From positions 28,180 through 92,179 of the forward strand of contig NZ_FNZN01000009.1 of the NCBI RefSeq assembly GCF_900109345.1: DNA of 64,000 nt. The letters are read 5' to 3'. The translations under genes were made by a program, and so were the position numbers. The stretch is from Maribacter orientalis (GTDB taxonomy: Bacteria > Bacteroidota > Bacteroidia > Flavobacteriales > Flavobacteriaceae). The notes under the pieces were generated by a model. That model was not told where the DNA came from. It was given only the letters and a program-made list of their open reading frames with translations, and made no database searches. Below, in pieces: positions 27,106 through 36,178 of this stretch. Within the stretch, counting starts at the first letter, position 1. Each line of letters starts with the position of its first letter.

Positions 27106-28455
27106 TTAAAGGAACATTCGTTCAATTTTTGATATCTCAGAAGGCAAACAACAAACCACTACTCGATCACCCTCTTGGATTTTGAATCCACCTAGAGCAA
27201 TATGACCAACACCATCTCTTACTACACCACCAATAGTTGCTGCTTTAGGAAAATTTAATTCCCTTATTGTCGCCCCAGTCACCTTAGAATTCTTTTTAAC
27301 TATAAACTCTAGAATTTCGGCATTTAAATTATTCAAACGCATTAAGGCTACTACTTCGCCTTTACGAATATGTCTAAAAATATTATTAGCAGCTAACAGT
27401 TTTTTATTGATCAAGGTATCAATCCCGATAGAATGAGAAAGTTGAAAATAATCCATATTTTCAACCAAGGCGATGGTCTTCTTTATGTTCTTAGATTTTG
27501 CAACTAAGCATGACATTATATTGGTTTCTGAATTACCTGTCACCGCAATAAAGGCATCCATGGACTCTATGCTTTCCTCATCTAACAATTCAACATTTCT
27601 GCCATCACCATTAATTATTAAGGCATTAGGCAATTCATCTGCTAGATCAAAAGCTTTTTCCTTGTTCTTTTCTATCAACTTAACATTGAACTTATTGGCA
27701 CAAAGGTCTCTGGCTGTTTTATAACCTACCTTACTACCTCCCAAAATCATAACATTTTTGATTTCAGCCTTTTTCTTACCCGTTAGCTTATAAAGTTCAT
27801 CAACCCCTTTTTTTACAGTAATGAAATATACTTGATCCCCTTCTTTAAATAAGGTATCTCCTCTCGGTATAACTGTATATTGAGTACCTGTTCGCTGAAG
27901 TGCAATAGGCATAAAGTGTAGTTCTGGAAATATATTAGCAGCTTCTTTCACCATTTTACCAACAAAAGGAGCAGATTTTATTAAGGAAACACCTACCATA
28001 ATTAGCTCACCATCCTCAAACTCGAAAGTATCATTAAAGGCCGACTTATTAAGCAGCATTTGAATTTCAGTAGCAGCTAAAGCTTCAGGAGAAATCAATT
28101 CATCGATTCCCAATTCAGAAAATCGCAATAATTCCTTATTGCTTATAAACTCGGTATTGGAAATTCTTGCGATAGTTCGCTTACAACCTAACTGTTTTGC
28201 CAGCATACACAATGTAATGTTGGTAGTTTCAGAAGAAGTTACCGCAATAACCAATTCAGAATCTTGCACTTGCGCATCTCTAAGCACTGCTATAGAGGTT
28301 GCATCACCCTTTAATACACGTATATCTAAATGATTATCTGCATAAGCAAGACTTTCTTTATCGCTATCAATTAAGGTAATATCCTGTGATTCATAGGAAA
28401 GTAACTTAGCCAAATGAAAGCCAACTTCCCCAGCACCAGCAATTATAATCTTCAT
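27106..28455 (-). CDS. trkA: Trk potassium system NAD-binding regulator TrkA
   Basis: This 449-residue cytoplasmic gating subunit has two RCK units. The first begins MKIIIAGAGEVGFHLAKLL with GxGxxG nucleotide binding; the second begins VMILGGSKVGYKTARDL near residue 232. Each is followed by a TrkA-C domain (around 140-220 and 365-449). It binds NAD(H)/ATP and controls TrkH. The trkA-trkH pair is on the minus strand with a one-base gap, an operon. Confidence 0.95.
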   Translation of the reverse strand: MKIIIAGAGEVGFHLAKLLSYESQDITLIDSDKESLAYADNHLDIRVLKGDATSIAVLRDAQVQDSELVIAVTSSETTNITLCMLAKQLGCKRTIARISNTEFISNKELLRFSELGIDELISPEALAATEIQMLLNKSAFNDTFEFEDGELIMVGVSLIKSAPFVGKMVKEAANIFPELHFMPIALQRTGTQYTVIPRGDTLFKEGDQVYFITVKKGVDELYKLTGKKKAEIKNVMILGGSKVGYKTARDLCANKFNVKLIEKNKEKAFDLADELPNALIINGDGRNVELLDEESIESMDAFIAVTGNSETNIMSCLVAKSKNIKKTIALVENMDYFQLSHSIGIDTLINKKLLAANNIFRHIRKGEVVALMRLNNLNAEILEFIVKKNSKVTGATIRELNFPKAATIGGVVRDGVGHIALGGFKIQEGDRVVVCCLPSEISKIERMFL

Positions 28456-28661
28456 TTAATTTATTAGACCGCTAACTATCAAGAATTCTTTAAAAATTCC
28501 ACACTTATCTATATTACGTACTCAGAAGTATCTTGAAAACCGTAGCATTTATTATAGCACAAAATTACATAAATTAATTAGTTTAAAACTTATTTCCAGT
28601 TCTTTAACCATTTAAGAAATAACCACTCTCATTAAAAATAAAATTAGCCTTTCCTAAATCG

Positions 28662-28669
28662 TATCTTTG
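28662..28669 (+). promoter_or_regulatory. -7 promoter element TATCTTTG for menG/ubiE
   Basis: TATCTTTG, an exact consensus match, lies 17 bases before the ATG at 28686. It is the clearest promoter element in the 230-base divergent gap with trkA. Confidence 0.65.
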
Positions 28670-28685
28670 CAAAAAAAAGCGTACA

Positions 28686-29429
28686 ATGTCTAAAAAAGTC
28701 ACCCCTTATAAAGATTCTGATTTAGGAAAAAAGGAACAGGTAACTAAAATGTTTGATACTATTTCCAAAAATTATGATGGTTTAAATCGTGTAATTTCAT
28801 TTGGAATAGACATTAAATGGCGCAAAAAGGTTGTTGAAATATTAAAAAAAGAACATCCAAAATCTATATTGGACATCGCTACAGGAACAGGTGATTTAGC
28901 AATTGCTCTTGTTAAAACGGGTGCTAAAAAAATTATCGGTCTTGATATCTCACCTGGCATGTTAGCCGTTGGTAAGGATAAAGTAAAAGATAAAAAGCTC
29001 GACAATACTATTGAAATGGTTGTTGGCGATAGTGAGAACCTAGTATTCGATGACAATTCTTTCGATGCTGTAACGGTGTCTTTTGGTGTTCGAAATTTCG
29101 AAACTCTTGAAACAGGCATGGCCGAAATACTAAGAGTTTTAAAACCTAACGGGTCTCTTGTCATTTTAGAAACCTCAGTACCAACCAAAACTCCTTACAA
29201 ACAAGGTTATACATTCTACACTAAAAATATTCTTCCGCTTATTGGTAGAATGTTTTCTAAAGATAATTCTGCATATGGGTATTTAAGCGAATCAGCTTCT
29301 GTTTTTCCGCATGGGGAAAACTTCAACAATATTTTACGCGAAATTGGGTTTATAGATGTAACGAACAAACCTCAAACATTTGGGGTGGCATCAATTTATA
29401 TTGCGAAAAAGGCAAGTACTACGCTTTAG
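28686..29429 (+). CDS. ubiE: Demethylmenaquinone methyltransferase (UbiE/MenG)
   Basis: This 247-residue SAM-dependent enzyme catalyses the last C-methylation of menaquinone. It has the UbiE signature [21 protein letters not shown], motif [28 protein letters not shown] and the second signature [18 protein letters not shown]. The window encodes Na+-NQR, which reduces quinone, so menaquinone synthesis fits. PorT follows 48 bases after its stop (to the preferred start), a linkage also seen in Flavobacterium. Confidence 0.95.
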   Translation: MSKKVTPYKDSDLGKKEQVTKMFDTISKNYDGLNRVISFGIDIKWRKKVVEILKKEHPKSILDIATGTGDLAIALVKTGAKKIIGLDISPGMLAVGKDKVKDKKLDNTIEMVVGDSENLVFDDNSFDAVTVSFGVRNFETLETGMAEILRVLKPNGSLVILETSVPTKTPYKQGYTFYTKNILPLIGRMFSKDNSAYGYLSESASVFPHGENFNNILREIGFIDVTNKPQTFGVASIYIAKKASTTL

Positions 29430-29477
29430 ATAGTCCGCTTTATTAATTTGATGACATACAATCGTAAACCTGGATAT

Positions 29478-30173
29478 ATGAAGAAATGGTTTTTTATAAG
29501 CCTAGCAATATTGTCTATGACTACTTCGTTGAGTGCTCAATTCAACGAAAGCCCCATATTAAATAAGCAAAACGAAGACAAGAAATTGTTGAACTGGGGT
29601 TATTTCTTAGGTTTAAATCAATATGATTTTAAGATAGAGTACAAAGAAAATGCTCCCGATATTTTGGTTAGCAAAAGTTTCGGATTCAATGTGGGCCTTA
29701 TTGGAGAATTGCGTATTAATGAGTTTTTAGACTTACGATTTGAACCCGGACTGCATTATGGCTCAAGATTAATGGGTTTTACTGGTTTTGAGGAAGAGCG
29801 CGATGCTATTAGAGAAGTAAAATCTACCTATATAAACTTCCCTATTTTACTTAAAGCCAGCATGAAAAGATTTGGGAACTTCAAACCTTTTGTAATTGGT
29901 GGCGGATCAAGAAGTCTTAACCTAGGTAGTAACGAAGAAAGCCTTGACGACAATAGCTCCGGTACGTTTAGAATGAAAAAATGGGTGTACAACTACGAAC
30001 TTGGCTTCGGTATTGATTTTTACTTAGAATACTTCAAGTTTACTCCTTCCATACGTGGTGTTTTCGCCATCACAGATGAACTTGTACCAGATCAAGACCC
30101 AAATAGTCCATGGACAGGCAATATTGAGTCGTTAAAAACAAGAGGTCTCTTTATCAATTTTACTTTTGAATAA
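29478..30173 (+). CDS. porT: Type IX secretion/gliding protein PorT (SprT)
   Basis: This 231-residue outer-membrane beta-barrel protein has a signal peptide from the chosen ATG (MKKWFFISLAILSMTTSLSA). An earlier in-frame ATG at 29451 adds nine residues. The body shows the PorT pattern NWGYFLGLNQYDFKIEY, ELRINEFLDLRFEPGLHYGSR, TYINFPILLKAS and an aromatic C-terminus (LFINFTFE). PorT/SprT is required for T9SS-dependent secretion and gliding, probably for assembly of the machine. Position behind ubiE matches known flavobacterial order. General PorT-family barrels are numerous, so confidence rests on context as well. Confidence 0.85.
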   Translation: MKKWFFISLAILSMTTSLSAQFNESPILNKQNEDKKLLNWGYFLGLNQYDFKIEYKENAPDILVSKSFGFNVGLIGELRINEFLDLRFEPGLHYGSRLMGFTGFEEERDAIREVKSTYINFPILLKASMKRFGNFKPFVIGGGSRSLNLGSNEESLDDNSSGTFRMKKWVYNYELGFGIDFYLEYFKFTPSIRGVFAITDELVPDQDPNSPWTGNIESLKTRGLFINFTFE

Positions 30174-30226
30174 ATTTTAGCAATTAGCTCAATTTAAAAT
30201 GCTATCATTTAAAAAGTTAGGCTCCG

Positions 30227-30946
30227 CTATTTTCTAATTTCGTGTAGTAAAATAGCTGTTGCAGATGCCACATTTAAACTTTCTGTTGTAATACCACCAA
30301 ATTGAGGTATGGCCAACTTATCAGTGCATAATTGAGCAACAGAATCAGAAATTCCCTTTCCTTCGTTTCCCATTATTAGAATTCCTTTTTCTGGCAATTT
30401 TAAATCGTTGACACTAACACCGTCCATAAATGCTCCATAAATAGGAAGTTCGCTAGAACTCAGAAACGCTTTTAACTCTGTATATCGCATATGAACTCGC
30501 GTAATCGAACCCATAGTCGCTTGAAGCACCTTTGGGTTATAGCAATCTACAGTTTGAGGAGAACAAACGATATCTACCACGCCGAACCAGTCACACAGCC
30601 TAATGATTGTACCTAAATTTCCTGGATCCTGCACTCCATCAAGTACTAAAATCCAGTCTGACAGTACTTTTTGTTCCTGTTTAGGAATATAGAATACTCC
30701 AAGATATCCATTCGGATTTTTAAGACTACTTATTTGGCTAAGTTCCTTATTTGAAATTCGATTGACTTCTACTCCTTCTGTATTAAAATCATCAAAATCT
30801 ACCGCAAATAATTTATACAGTTGCATATCAGACTTCAAAACCTCTTCTATAGTTTTTTTTCCTTCAACAACAAAAAGACCGTGTTCATTTCGGCATTTTT
30901 TTTGTTGTAGACTTTTGATAAGTTTCAATTCACTTTTGACAACCAT
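30227..30946 (-). CDS. SpoU-family RNA 2'-O-methyltransferase
   Basis: This 239-residue SPOUT enzyme has an N-terminal substrate-binding segment (LVKSLQQKKCRNEHGLFVVEGKK style) and the SpoU core: LDGVQDPGNLGTIIRLCDWFG, LIMGNEGKGIS and PQFGGITTESLNVASATAILL. The trefoil knot binds SAM and ribose 2'-OH of rRNA or tRNA is methylated. Which nucleotide is modified is not clear; RlmB or TsnR-like 23S rRNA action is likely. It is divergent from tamL with a very short gap. Confidence 0.9.
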   Translation of the reverse strand: MVVKSELKLIKSLQQKKCRNEHGLFVVEGKKTIEEVLKSDMQLYKLFAVDFDDFNTEGVEVNRISNKELSQISSLKNPNGYLGVFYIPKQEQKVLSDWILVLDGVQDPGNLGTIIRLCDWFGVVDIVCSPQTVDCYNPKVLQATMGSITRVHMRYTELKAFLSSSELPIYGAFMDGVSVNDLKLPEKGILIMGNEGKGISDSVAQLCTDKLAIPQFGGITTESLNVASATAILLHEIRK

Positions 30947-30956
30947 TCAAATAATG

Positions 30957-30964
30957 TATTTTTG
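30957..30964 (+). promoter_or_regulatory. -7 promoter element TATTTTTG for tamL
   Basis: TATTTTTG matches TAnnTTTG in the short gap between divergent genes. Transcription would begin near 30971, favouring a tamL start later than the first in-frame codons. Confidence 0.45.
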
Positions 30965-31000
30965 ATTTATATGAGGATGGCACTTTGCTCCAAAAACAAC

Positions 31001-33559
31001 ATGGCTAAATTAAGCTTATTATCCCTATTGGCAATAGTCTTGCTATCCTGCAACTCACTTAAAAAAGTTGAGGATGATGAATATTTGGTGGTAAAAAATT
31101 CCATTTATACAGATTCCATAAAAATTAACAACGAAGAACTTCAAAGTCTTATATATCAAAAACCAAATTCAACTGTACTTGGTTACCCTTTAAGACTTAA
31201 TTTATACAATTTAGCAAAAGAAAATCCTGATTCATCGTTCAACGCATGGTTGTATAAAAAGGAGAACAGAAAAAAGAGATTAACAAAATTGCTATCGGCT
31301 AAACAAGTTGAACGTTTAGGAGAATCGTTTTTAGTGTCAGGCCTGAGCTATTGGTTAGAAGATATAGGCGAGGCACCCACTGTTTTAGATACGACTAGAA
31401 CGCGTCTTAGCTTAGCAAGGCTTAGCGCATATTATCGAAGCAAGGGCTATTTCACCAATAGTACTACTTATGAAATTGATACGACCAAACAGAACAAAAA
31501 AGCCAAAATTAATTACCATATAGAACTTGGGAACCCTTATATCATAGATTCTCTTGGTAATGATATTTTATCAACAGCTATTGATTCCTTATATTTTCTA
31601 AATTCAGCCAACTCCATAATTAAGGAAGGGCAACAGTTCGACTTATCTAATTTTAATAAGGAGCGTGAACGACTTACCGGTATTTTTAGAAATAATGGTA
31701 TTCGAAATTTTCAGGAGAGTTCAATTACTTTTGATATTCTTAGAGACACCACAAAAACAGCTGATGATCAGAAAATGAACATCACATTAAATATTGGAGA
31801 TTTAAAAACCAGGGGTGAGAATGAAGTCACCACCTCGGCCTATAAGGTGGAGAAAATCAATAAAATCAATATATATACAGACTATCTTTCAACAAACACA
31901 AAAGATTCACTGTATACAATAGATTATAGGGACTATACAATTCACTATTCGAAGAATTTCGACATAAAGCCAAAGACATTGGCCAATGCTATATTTTTTA
32001 AGAAAGACAGTATTTACAGGGATGTCGACAAAATAAGAACAAGTAGACAGCTTAACGCACTGAACATTTTTAAATATCCGAATATTATTTTCGAAGCAGA
32101 TAGTATAGGTAATCAGGTAAACACCAATATTTACTTGGCACCAAAATCAAAATATTCATTAGGAACAAATTTCGAAGTTAGCCGTTCTAACCTCCGTAGA
32201 CTAGGAGTTGGCCTAGGCACTACCCTACTTATTAGAAATATTTTTAAAGGTGCTGAAAATTTAAGTATTTCTGCCGATGGCACTTATGGACTTTTAAGCA
32301 GCAATACTTTTCAGGCCAATTACTTTTCAGAGTTTGGCGGTGACATTACCCTTGATTTTCCTCGTATCTGGTTTCCCTTTATTAATACAACTAAAATAAT
32401 ACCTAACTACACATTACCCAAAACTAGAATCGCGATAGGTACAAGTTTTCAAAATAATATTGGCCTAGATAAGCAGACCTTTAATACTGTTTTGGGTTAT
32501 AATTGGGTTCCGAGCGATTTTGTTAACCATAACGTGGAGCTATTAAACATTCAATATGTGCGTAATGTTAATAGTAGCCGCTTTTTTAATGTGTACAACA
32601 ACACCTATGAAAGACTCGATGCTATTGCAGATAATTACCAAACCGAACCCGTATTGTCAGAGTTTTTTGAAATAGAATCGGACTCGACCGACCCAAAGTT
32701 AATCATCCCTTCTGGCACCACAGGCTTTATCAATGCTATTGAAGATAGAAGAGTAACCTCTACGACAGAGGATTACAACAATATAAGTCTTATTGAAGAG
32801 CGAAGAAAACGTTTAACAGAGAATAATCTAATTTTCGCCACTAACTACACCTTCAACAAGACGAATAGAACAGGTATCATCGATAACAGTTTTTATCAGT
32901 TTAGATGGAAGCTCGAAAGTGCTGGGAATCTTCTATCGGCTTTTTCATCGTTCGTTCCTTTTAACAAAAATGAACAAGAGCAATTATTAGTTTTTGGTGT
33001 ACCATTTTCTCAATATATAAAAAACGAATTTGAGTATGTAAAATATTGGGATCTATCACGGTCAAATGTTTTAGCAGCACGAGCATTTTTTGGAATTGCA
33101 ATACCATATGGCAACTCTGACAACATCCCTTTTGTTCGAAGTTATTTTGCAGGTGGGTCAAATGACAACCGTGCGTGGTTCCCATATTCCTTAGGCCCTG
33201 GTAGTGTTTCCGCAGTTAATGATTTCAATGAAGCAAATCTAAAACTCGCATTAAACCTTGAATATAGATTCCCCATTGTAGGTGATATAAACGGTGCTAT
33301 TTTTGCTGATGCCGGTAACATATGGAATGTTTTAGATAACGTTGAAGATCCAGACGCGACTTTTGACGGGGTTGCTTCTTTAAAAGATATCGCACTAGGC
33401 ACAGGCATTGGCTTACGGTACGATTTTACATACTTTCTATTTCGATTAGATTTGGGTTTCAAAACCTACAACCCTGCTGAAATTCAGTCAGAAAGATGGT
33501 TTAAAGATTATAATTTCGCCAACTCTGTTTTGCAAATAGGTATCAACTATCCGTTTTAA
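31001..33559 (+). CDS. tamL: TamL, BamA/TamA-family outer-membrane lipoprotein
   Basis: This is 852 residues from the chosen ATG at 31001, which starts MAKLSLLSLLAIVLLSC, an ideal lipobox ending at Cys17. In-frame ATGs at 30971 and 30977 would put extra polar residues before it. The N-terminal half contains POTRA-like domains (for example PYIIDSLGNDIL and IRTSRQLNALNIFKYP). The C-terminal half is an Omp85 beta-barrel with RSYFAGGSNDNRAWF, the conserved lid-lock-type motif, and LEYRFPI. Bacteroidota use lipoprotein TamL where Proteobacteria use TamA, with TamB, in outer-membrane assembly. No tamB is adjacent here. Confidence 0.9.
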   Translation: MAKLSLLSLLAIVLLSCNSLKKVEDDEYLVVKNSIYTDSIKINNEELQSLIYQKPNSTVLGYPLRLNLYNLAKENPDSSFNAWLYKKENRKKRLTKLLSAKQVERLGESFLVSGLSYWLEDIGEAPTVLDTTRTRLSLARLSAYYRSKGYFTNSTTYEIDTTKQNKKAKINYHIELGNPYIIDSLGNDILSTAIDSLYFLNSANSIIKEGQQFDLSNFNKERERLTGIFRNNGIRNFQESSITFDILRDTTKTADDQKMNITLNIGDLKTRGENEVTTSAYKVEKINKINIYTDYLSTNTKDSLYTIDYRDYTIHYSKNFDIKPKTLANAIFFKKDSIYRDVDKIRTSRQLNALNIFKYPNIIFEADSIGNQVNTNIYLAPKSKYSLGTNFEVSRSNLRRLGVGLGTTLLIRNIFKGAENLSISADGTYGLLSSNTFQANYFSEFGGDITLDFPRIWFPFINTTKIIPNYTLPKTRIAIGTSFQNNIGLDKQTFNTVLGYNWVPSDFVNHNVELLNIQYVRNVNSSRFFNVYNNTYERLDAIADNYQTEPVLSEFFEIESDSTDPKLIIPSGTTGFINAIEDRRVTSTTEDYNNISLIEERRKRLTENNLIFATNYTFNKTNRTGIIDNSFYQFRWKLESAGNLLSAFSSFVPFNKNEQEQLLVFGVPFSQYIKNEFEYVKYWDLSRSNVLAARAFFGIAIPYGNSDNIPFVRSYFAGGSNDNRAWFPYSLGPGSVSAVNDFNEANLKLALNLEYRFPIVGDINGAIFADAGNIWNVLDNVEDPDATFDGVASLKDIALGTGIGLRYDFTYFLFRLDLGFKTYNPAEIQSERWFKDYNFANSVLQIGINYPF

Positions 33560-33574
33560 ATATAATTGTTTTAT

Positions 33575-33582
33575 TACTTTTG
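33575..33582 (+). promoter_or_regulatory. -7 promoter element TACTTTTG for fbaA
   Basis: TACTTTTG fits TAnnTTTG, 37 bases before the fbaA ATG at 33620. Confidence 0.5.
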
Positions 33583-33619
33583 TTTTTCATTTTTTCAGAA
33601 ACTAAAAGACCACTAAATT

Positions 33620-34687
33620 ATGGCTCACAATATTAAGCCGGGCGTTGCTACCGGAGACGAAGTTCAAGCAATATTCAACTACGCTAAAGAAAAAGGGTTT
33701 GCAATACCCGCTGTAAACGTTATAGGTTCTGACACCATTAATGGCGTTTTAGAAACAGCCGCAACTTTAAATTCTCCCGTAATCATTCAATTTTCTAACG
33801 GTGGCGCACAGTTTAACGCTGGTAAAGGACTTTCAAATGAAGGGCAAAATGCAGCAATACAAGGAGCTATAGCAGGAGCAAAACACGTTCATCAATTGGC
33901 TGAGGCATACGGTGCTGTTGTTATTTTACATACAGATCACTGTGCTAAAAAATTATTACCATGGATCGACGGGTTATTAGATGCAAGTGAAAAACATTTT
34001 GCTGAAACTGGTAAGTCTCTTTTCAGCTCACATATGATCGACCTTTCTGAAGAGCCTTTAGAAGAGAATATAGAAATCTGTAAAAATTACCTTGAGCGCA
34101 TGAGCAAAATGGGAATGACTTTGGAGATTGAATTAGGAATCACTGGTGGTGAAGAAGATGGTGTAGACAACTCAGATGTTGATGATTCTAAGCTATATAC
34201 GCAACCGGAAGAAGTAGCTTATGCATATGAAGAACTTTCTAAAGTAAGTCCAAGATTCACCATTGCTGCTGCATTTGGTAATGTACACGGTGTTTATAAG
34301 CCAGGTAATGTGAAATTAACCCCAAAAATTCTCAAGAATTCTCAAGAATACATTACAAAGAAATATGGTGTTGAACATAATCACATTGATTTTGTATTTC
34401 ATGGTGGTTCTGGTTCTACGGTTGAAGAAATTAGAGAAGGTATCAGCTACGGTGTTATAAAAATGAACATCGATACAGATTTACAGTATGCATTTCTAGC
34501 GGGTGTTCGTGATTATATACAAGACAATAAAGACTATTTACAATCACAAATTGGAAACCCTAAAGGAGCTGACGAGCCTAACAAGAAATACTACGACCCA
34601 AGAGTTTGGCTAAGAAAAGGTGAAGTAACCTTCATAGAACGTTTGAAAAAAGCATTTGAAGATTTAAATAACGTTAATACGCTATAA
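33620..34687 (+). CDS. fbaA: Class II fructose-bisphosphate aldolase
   Basis: This 355-residue zinc aldolase cleaves fructose 1,6-bisphosphate into DHAP and glyceraldehyde 3-phosphate. Zinc-binding and catalytic segments are LHTDHCAKKLLPW (His and Asp), FGNVHGVYKPG (His) and VFHGGSGSTVEEI (His and phosphate site). KMNIDTDLQYAFL is the class IIA C-terminal motif. Length and motifs match the Escherichia coli FbaA group. accD follows 22 bases downstream. Confidence 0.96.
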   Translation: MAHNIKPGVATGDEVQAIFNYAKEKGFAIPAVNVIGSDTINGVLETAATLNSPVIIQFSNGGAQFNAGKGLSNEGQNAAIQGAIAGAKHVHQLAEAYGAVVILHTDHCAKKLLPWIDGLLDASEKHFAETGKSLFSSHMIDLSEEPLEENIEICKNYLERMSKMGMTLEIELGITGGEEDGVDNSDVDDSKLYTQPEEVAYAYEELSKVSPRFTIAAAFGNVHGVYKPGNVKLTPKILKNSQEYITKKYGVEHNHIDFVFHGGSGSTVEEIREGISYGVIKMNIDTDLQYAFLAGVRDYIQDNKDYLQSQIGNPKGADEPNKKYYDPRVWLRKGEVTFIERLKKAFEDLNNVNTL

Positions 34688-34709
34688 TAGATTTTAGGAT
34701 AACTAAAAA

Positions 34710-35579
34710 ATGGACGATATGACGGCTTGGTTTAAAAGAAAAGAAAAAGGGATACAGACTTCAACTGAAGAAAAAAAAGACACCCCAAAAGGCCTGTGGT
34801 ATAAATCGCCCACAGGCAAAATTGTCGAGTCTGATGATCTTGCAAAAAACTTTTATGTTAGCCCTGAAGATGATTATCATGTAAGAATAGGTAGCAAGGA
34901 GTATTTTGAAATTTTGTTCGACAACAACAAGTTTACCGAACTTGATGAAAAGCTTACATCAAAAGATCCCTTAAAATTTGAGGACACCAAAAAATATAGT
35001 GAACGGTTGAAAGCGGTACAGAAAAAAACCGGACTTAAAGATGCTGTTAGAACAGGATACGGAAAGTCTTTCGGTAAAGACATCGTAATTTGCTGTATGG
35101 ATTTTAAATTCATTGGTGGTTCAATGGGAAGTGTCGTTGGTGAGAAAATCGCTCGTGGTATCGACTATGCCATTAAAAAGAAAACACCATTCATGATGAT
35201 TTCAAAATCTGGCGGTGCACGTATGATGGAAGCTGCACTTTCGTTGATGCAACTTGCAAAAACATCTGCTAAGTTAGCTCAGTTATCAGAAGCTGGATTA
35301 CCATATATTTCGCTTTGTACCGACCCTACTACTGGCGGTACAACAGCATCATATGCTATGCTTGGCGATATTAATATTGCAGAGCCGGGAGCATTGATTG
35401 GTTTTGCAGGTCCTCGTATTGTTAAAGATACCACAGGTAAAGAATTGCCTGAAGGCTTTCAATCATCTGAATTTTTATTGGAACATGGTTTCTTGGATTT
35501 CATTTCACATAGAAAAGATTTGAAGAAAAAGGTTAACCTGTATATTGATTTAATACAGAACAATCCTGTTAGGTCGTAA
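34710..35579 (+). CDS. accD: Acetyl-CoA carboxylase carboxyltransferase subunit beta
   Basis: This 289-residue beta subunit transfers carboxyl from biotin to acetyl-CoA in the first step of fatty acid synthesis. The crotonase-fold core is clear: [53 protein letters not shown] and [13 protein letters not shown]. The N-terminal zinc ribbon found in most AccD proteins has lost all four cysteines; the matching stretch (residues 30-60, [13 protein letters not shown] onward) has Ser33, Ser51 and Asp54 where Cys is usual. The start could also be the ATG at 34719. The gene is otherwise intact. Confidence 0.95.
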   Translation: MDDMTAWFKRKEKGIQTSTEEKKDTPKGLWYKSPTGKIVESDDLAKNFYVSPEDDYHVRIGSKEYFEILFDNNKFTELDEKLTSKDPLKFEDTKKYSERLKAVQKKTGLKDAVRTGYGKSFGKDIVICCMDFKFIGGSMGSVVGEKIARGIDYAIKKKTPFMMISKSGGARMMEAALSLMQLAKTSAKLAQLSEAGLPYISLCTDPTTGGTTASYAMLGDINIAEPGALIGFAGPRIVKDTTGKELPEGFQSSEFLLEHGFLDFISHRKDLKKKVNLYIDLIQNNPVRS

Positions 35580-35631
35580 TAAAGGTCTATTTTTTCTTGA
35601 ATTGAAGTAGTTTCTTATTTCAAAAAAAGAG

Positions 35632-35639
35632 TATCTTTG
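35632..35639 (+). promoter_or_regulatory. -7 promoter element TATCTTTG for rpsO
   Basis: This is an exact TAnnTTTG match, 55 bases before the rpsO ATG, giving a leader of roughly 47 bases. Confidence 0.65.
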
Positions 35640-35693
35640 CGCCCTGATTGAAAATCAATCACGTACATAAAAATCATTTAAAATAATATTGGA

Positions 35694-35963
35694 ATGTATT
35701 TAACAAAAGAAGTAAAAGCCGAGATTTTTAAAAAATACGGCGGTAAAGAAGGCAATACAGGTTCTACAGAAGGCCAAATTGCTTTATTCACACACCGTAT
35801 CAATCACCTGACCGGTCACTTGAAAAGAAATCATAAAGACTACAATACTGAGCGTTCACTTGTGAAGCTAGTAGGTAAAAGAAGAAGTCTTCTTGATTAC
35901 ATGATTAAAAATGATATTGTAAAATACAGAGAGCTAATTGTAGAGCTTGGTATTAGAAAATAA
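35694..35963 (+). CDS. rpsO: 30S ribosomal protein S15
   Basis: This 89-residue protein binds 16S rRNA early in 30S assembly. It shows the S15 pattern GNTGSTEGQIALFTHRIN, LTGHLKRNHKDYNTERSLVKLVGKRR and a final VKYRELIVELGIRK. The 47-base leader may host the autoregulation known for S15 in other bacteria, but I see no clear pseudoknot. Pnp lies downstream as in many bacteria, here separated by a strong terminator. Confidence 0.97.
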   Translation: MYLTKEVKAEIFKKYGGKEGNTGSTEGQIALFTHRINHLTGHLKRNHKDYNTERSLVKLVGKRRSLLDYMIKNDIVKYRELIVELGIRK

Positions 35964-35972
35964 TATTGCAAA

Positions 35973-36004
35973 AAAAGGGGATAGTTAACTATCCCCTTTT
36001 TTTT
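35973..36004 (+). terminator. Intrinsic terminator after rpsO
   Basis: The palindrome GGGGATAGTT/AACTATCCCC (35977-35996) is followed by eight T. It separates rpsO from pnp. Confidence 0.92.
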
Positions 36005-36084
36005 AAATTACTCCGAGCCTTGGGAGATTTAGCCAATCATTGGTAAAGGTGAACACAAAAAGCTACACACGGTTTTTCATTGGT

Positions 36085-36166
36085 CAACACAACAACACAA
36101 CAACTCCGACCAGAGAAAATTTAGTCGGAAAGACCATTGTTTAACAAATCTGCAATACGCAGATTT
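36085..36166 (+). promoter_or_regulatory. Structured leader of pnp
   Basis: An A/C-only tract (36085-36103) is followed by a hairpin TCCGAC (36105-36110) with GTCGGA (36124-36129). A second perfect hairpin follows, AAATCTGC (36146-36153) with GCAGATTT (36159-36166), ending 12 bases before the pnp ATG. Neither is followed by a T run, so they are not terminators. A role in pnp autoregulation, known in Escherichia coli through leader cleavage, is inference. Confidence 0.45.
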
Positions 36167-36178
36167 TAATCAAATTTT

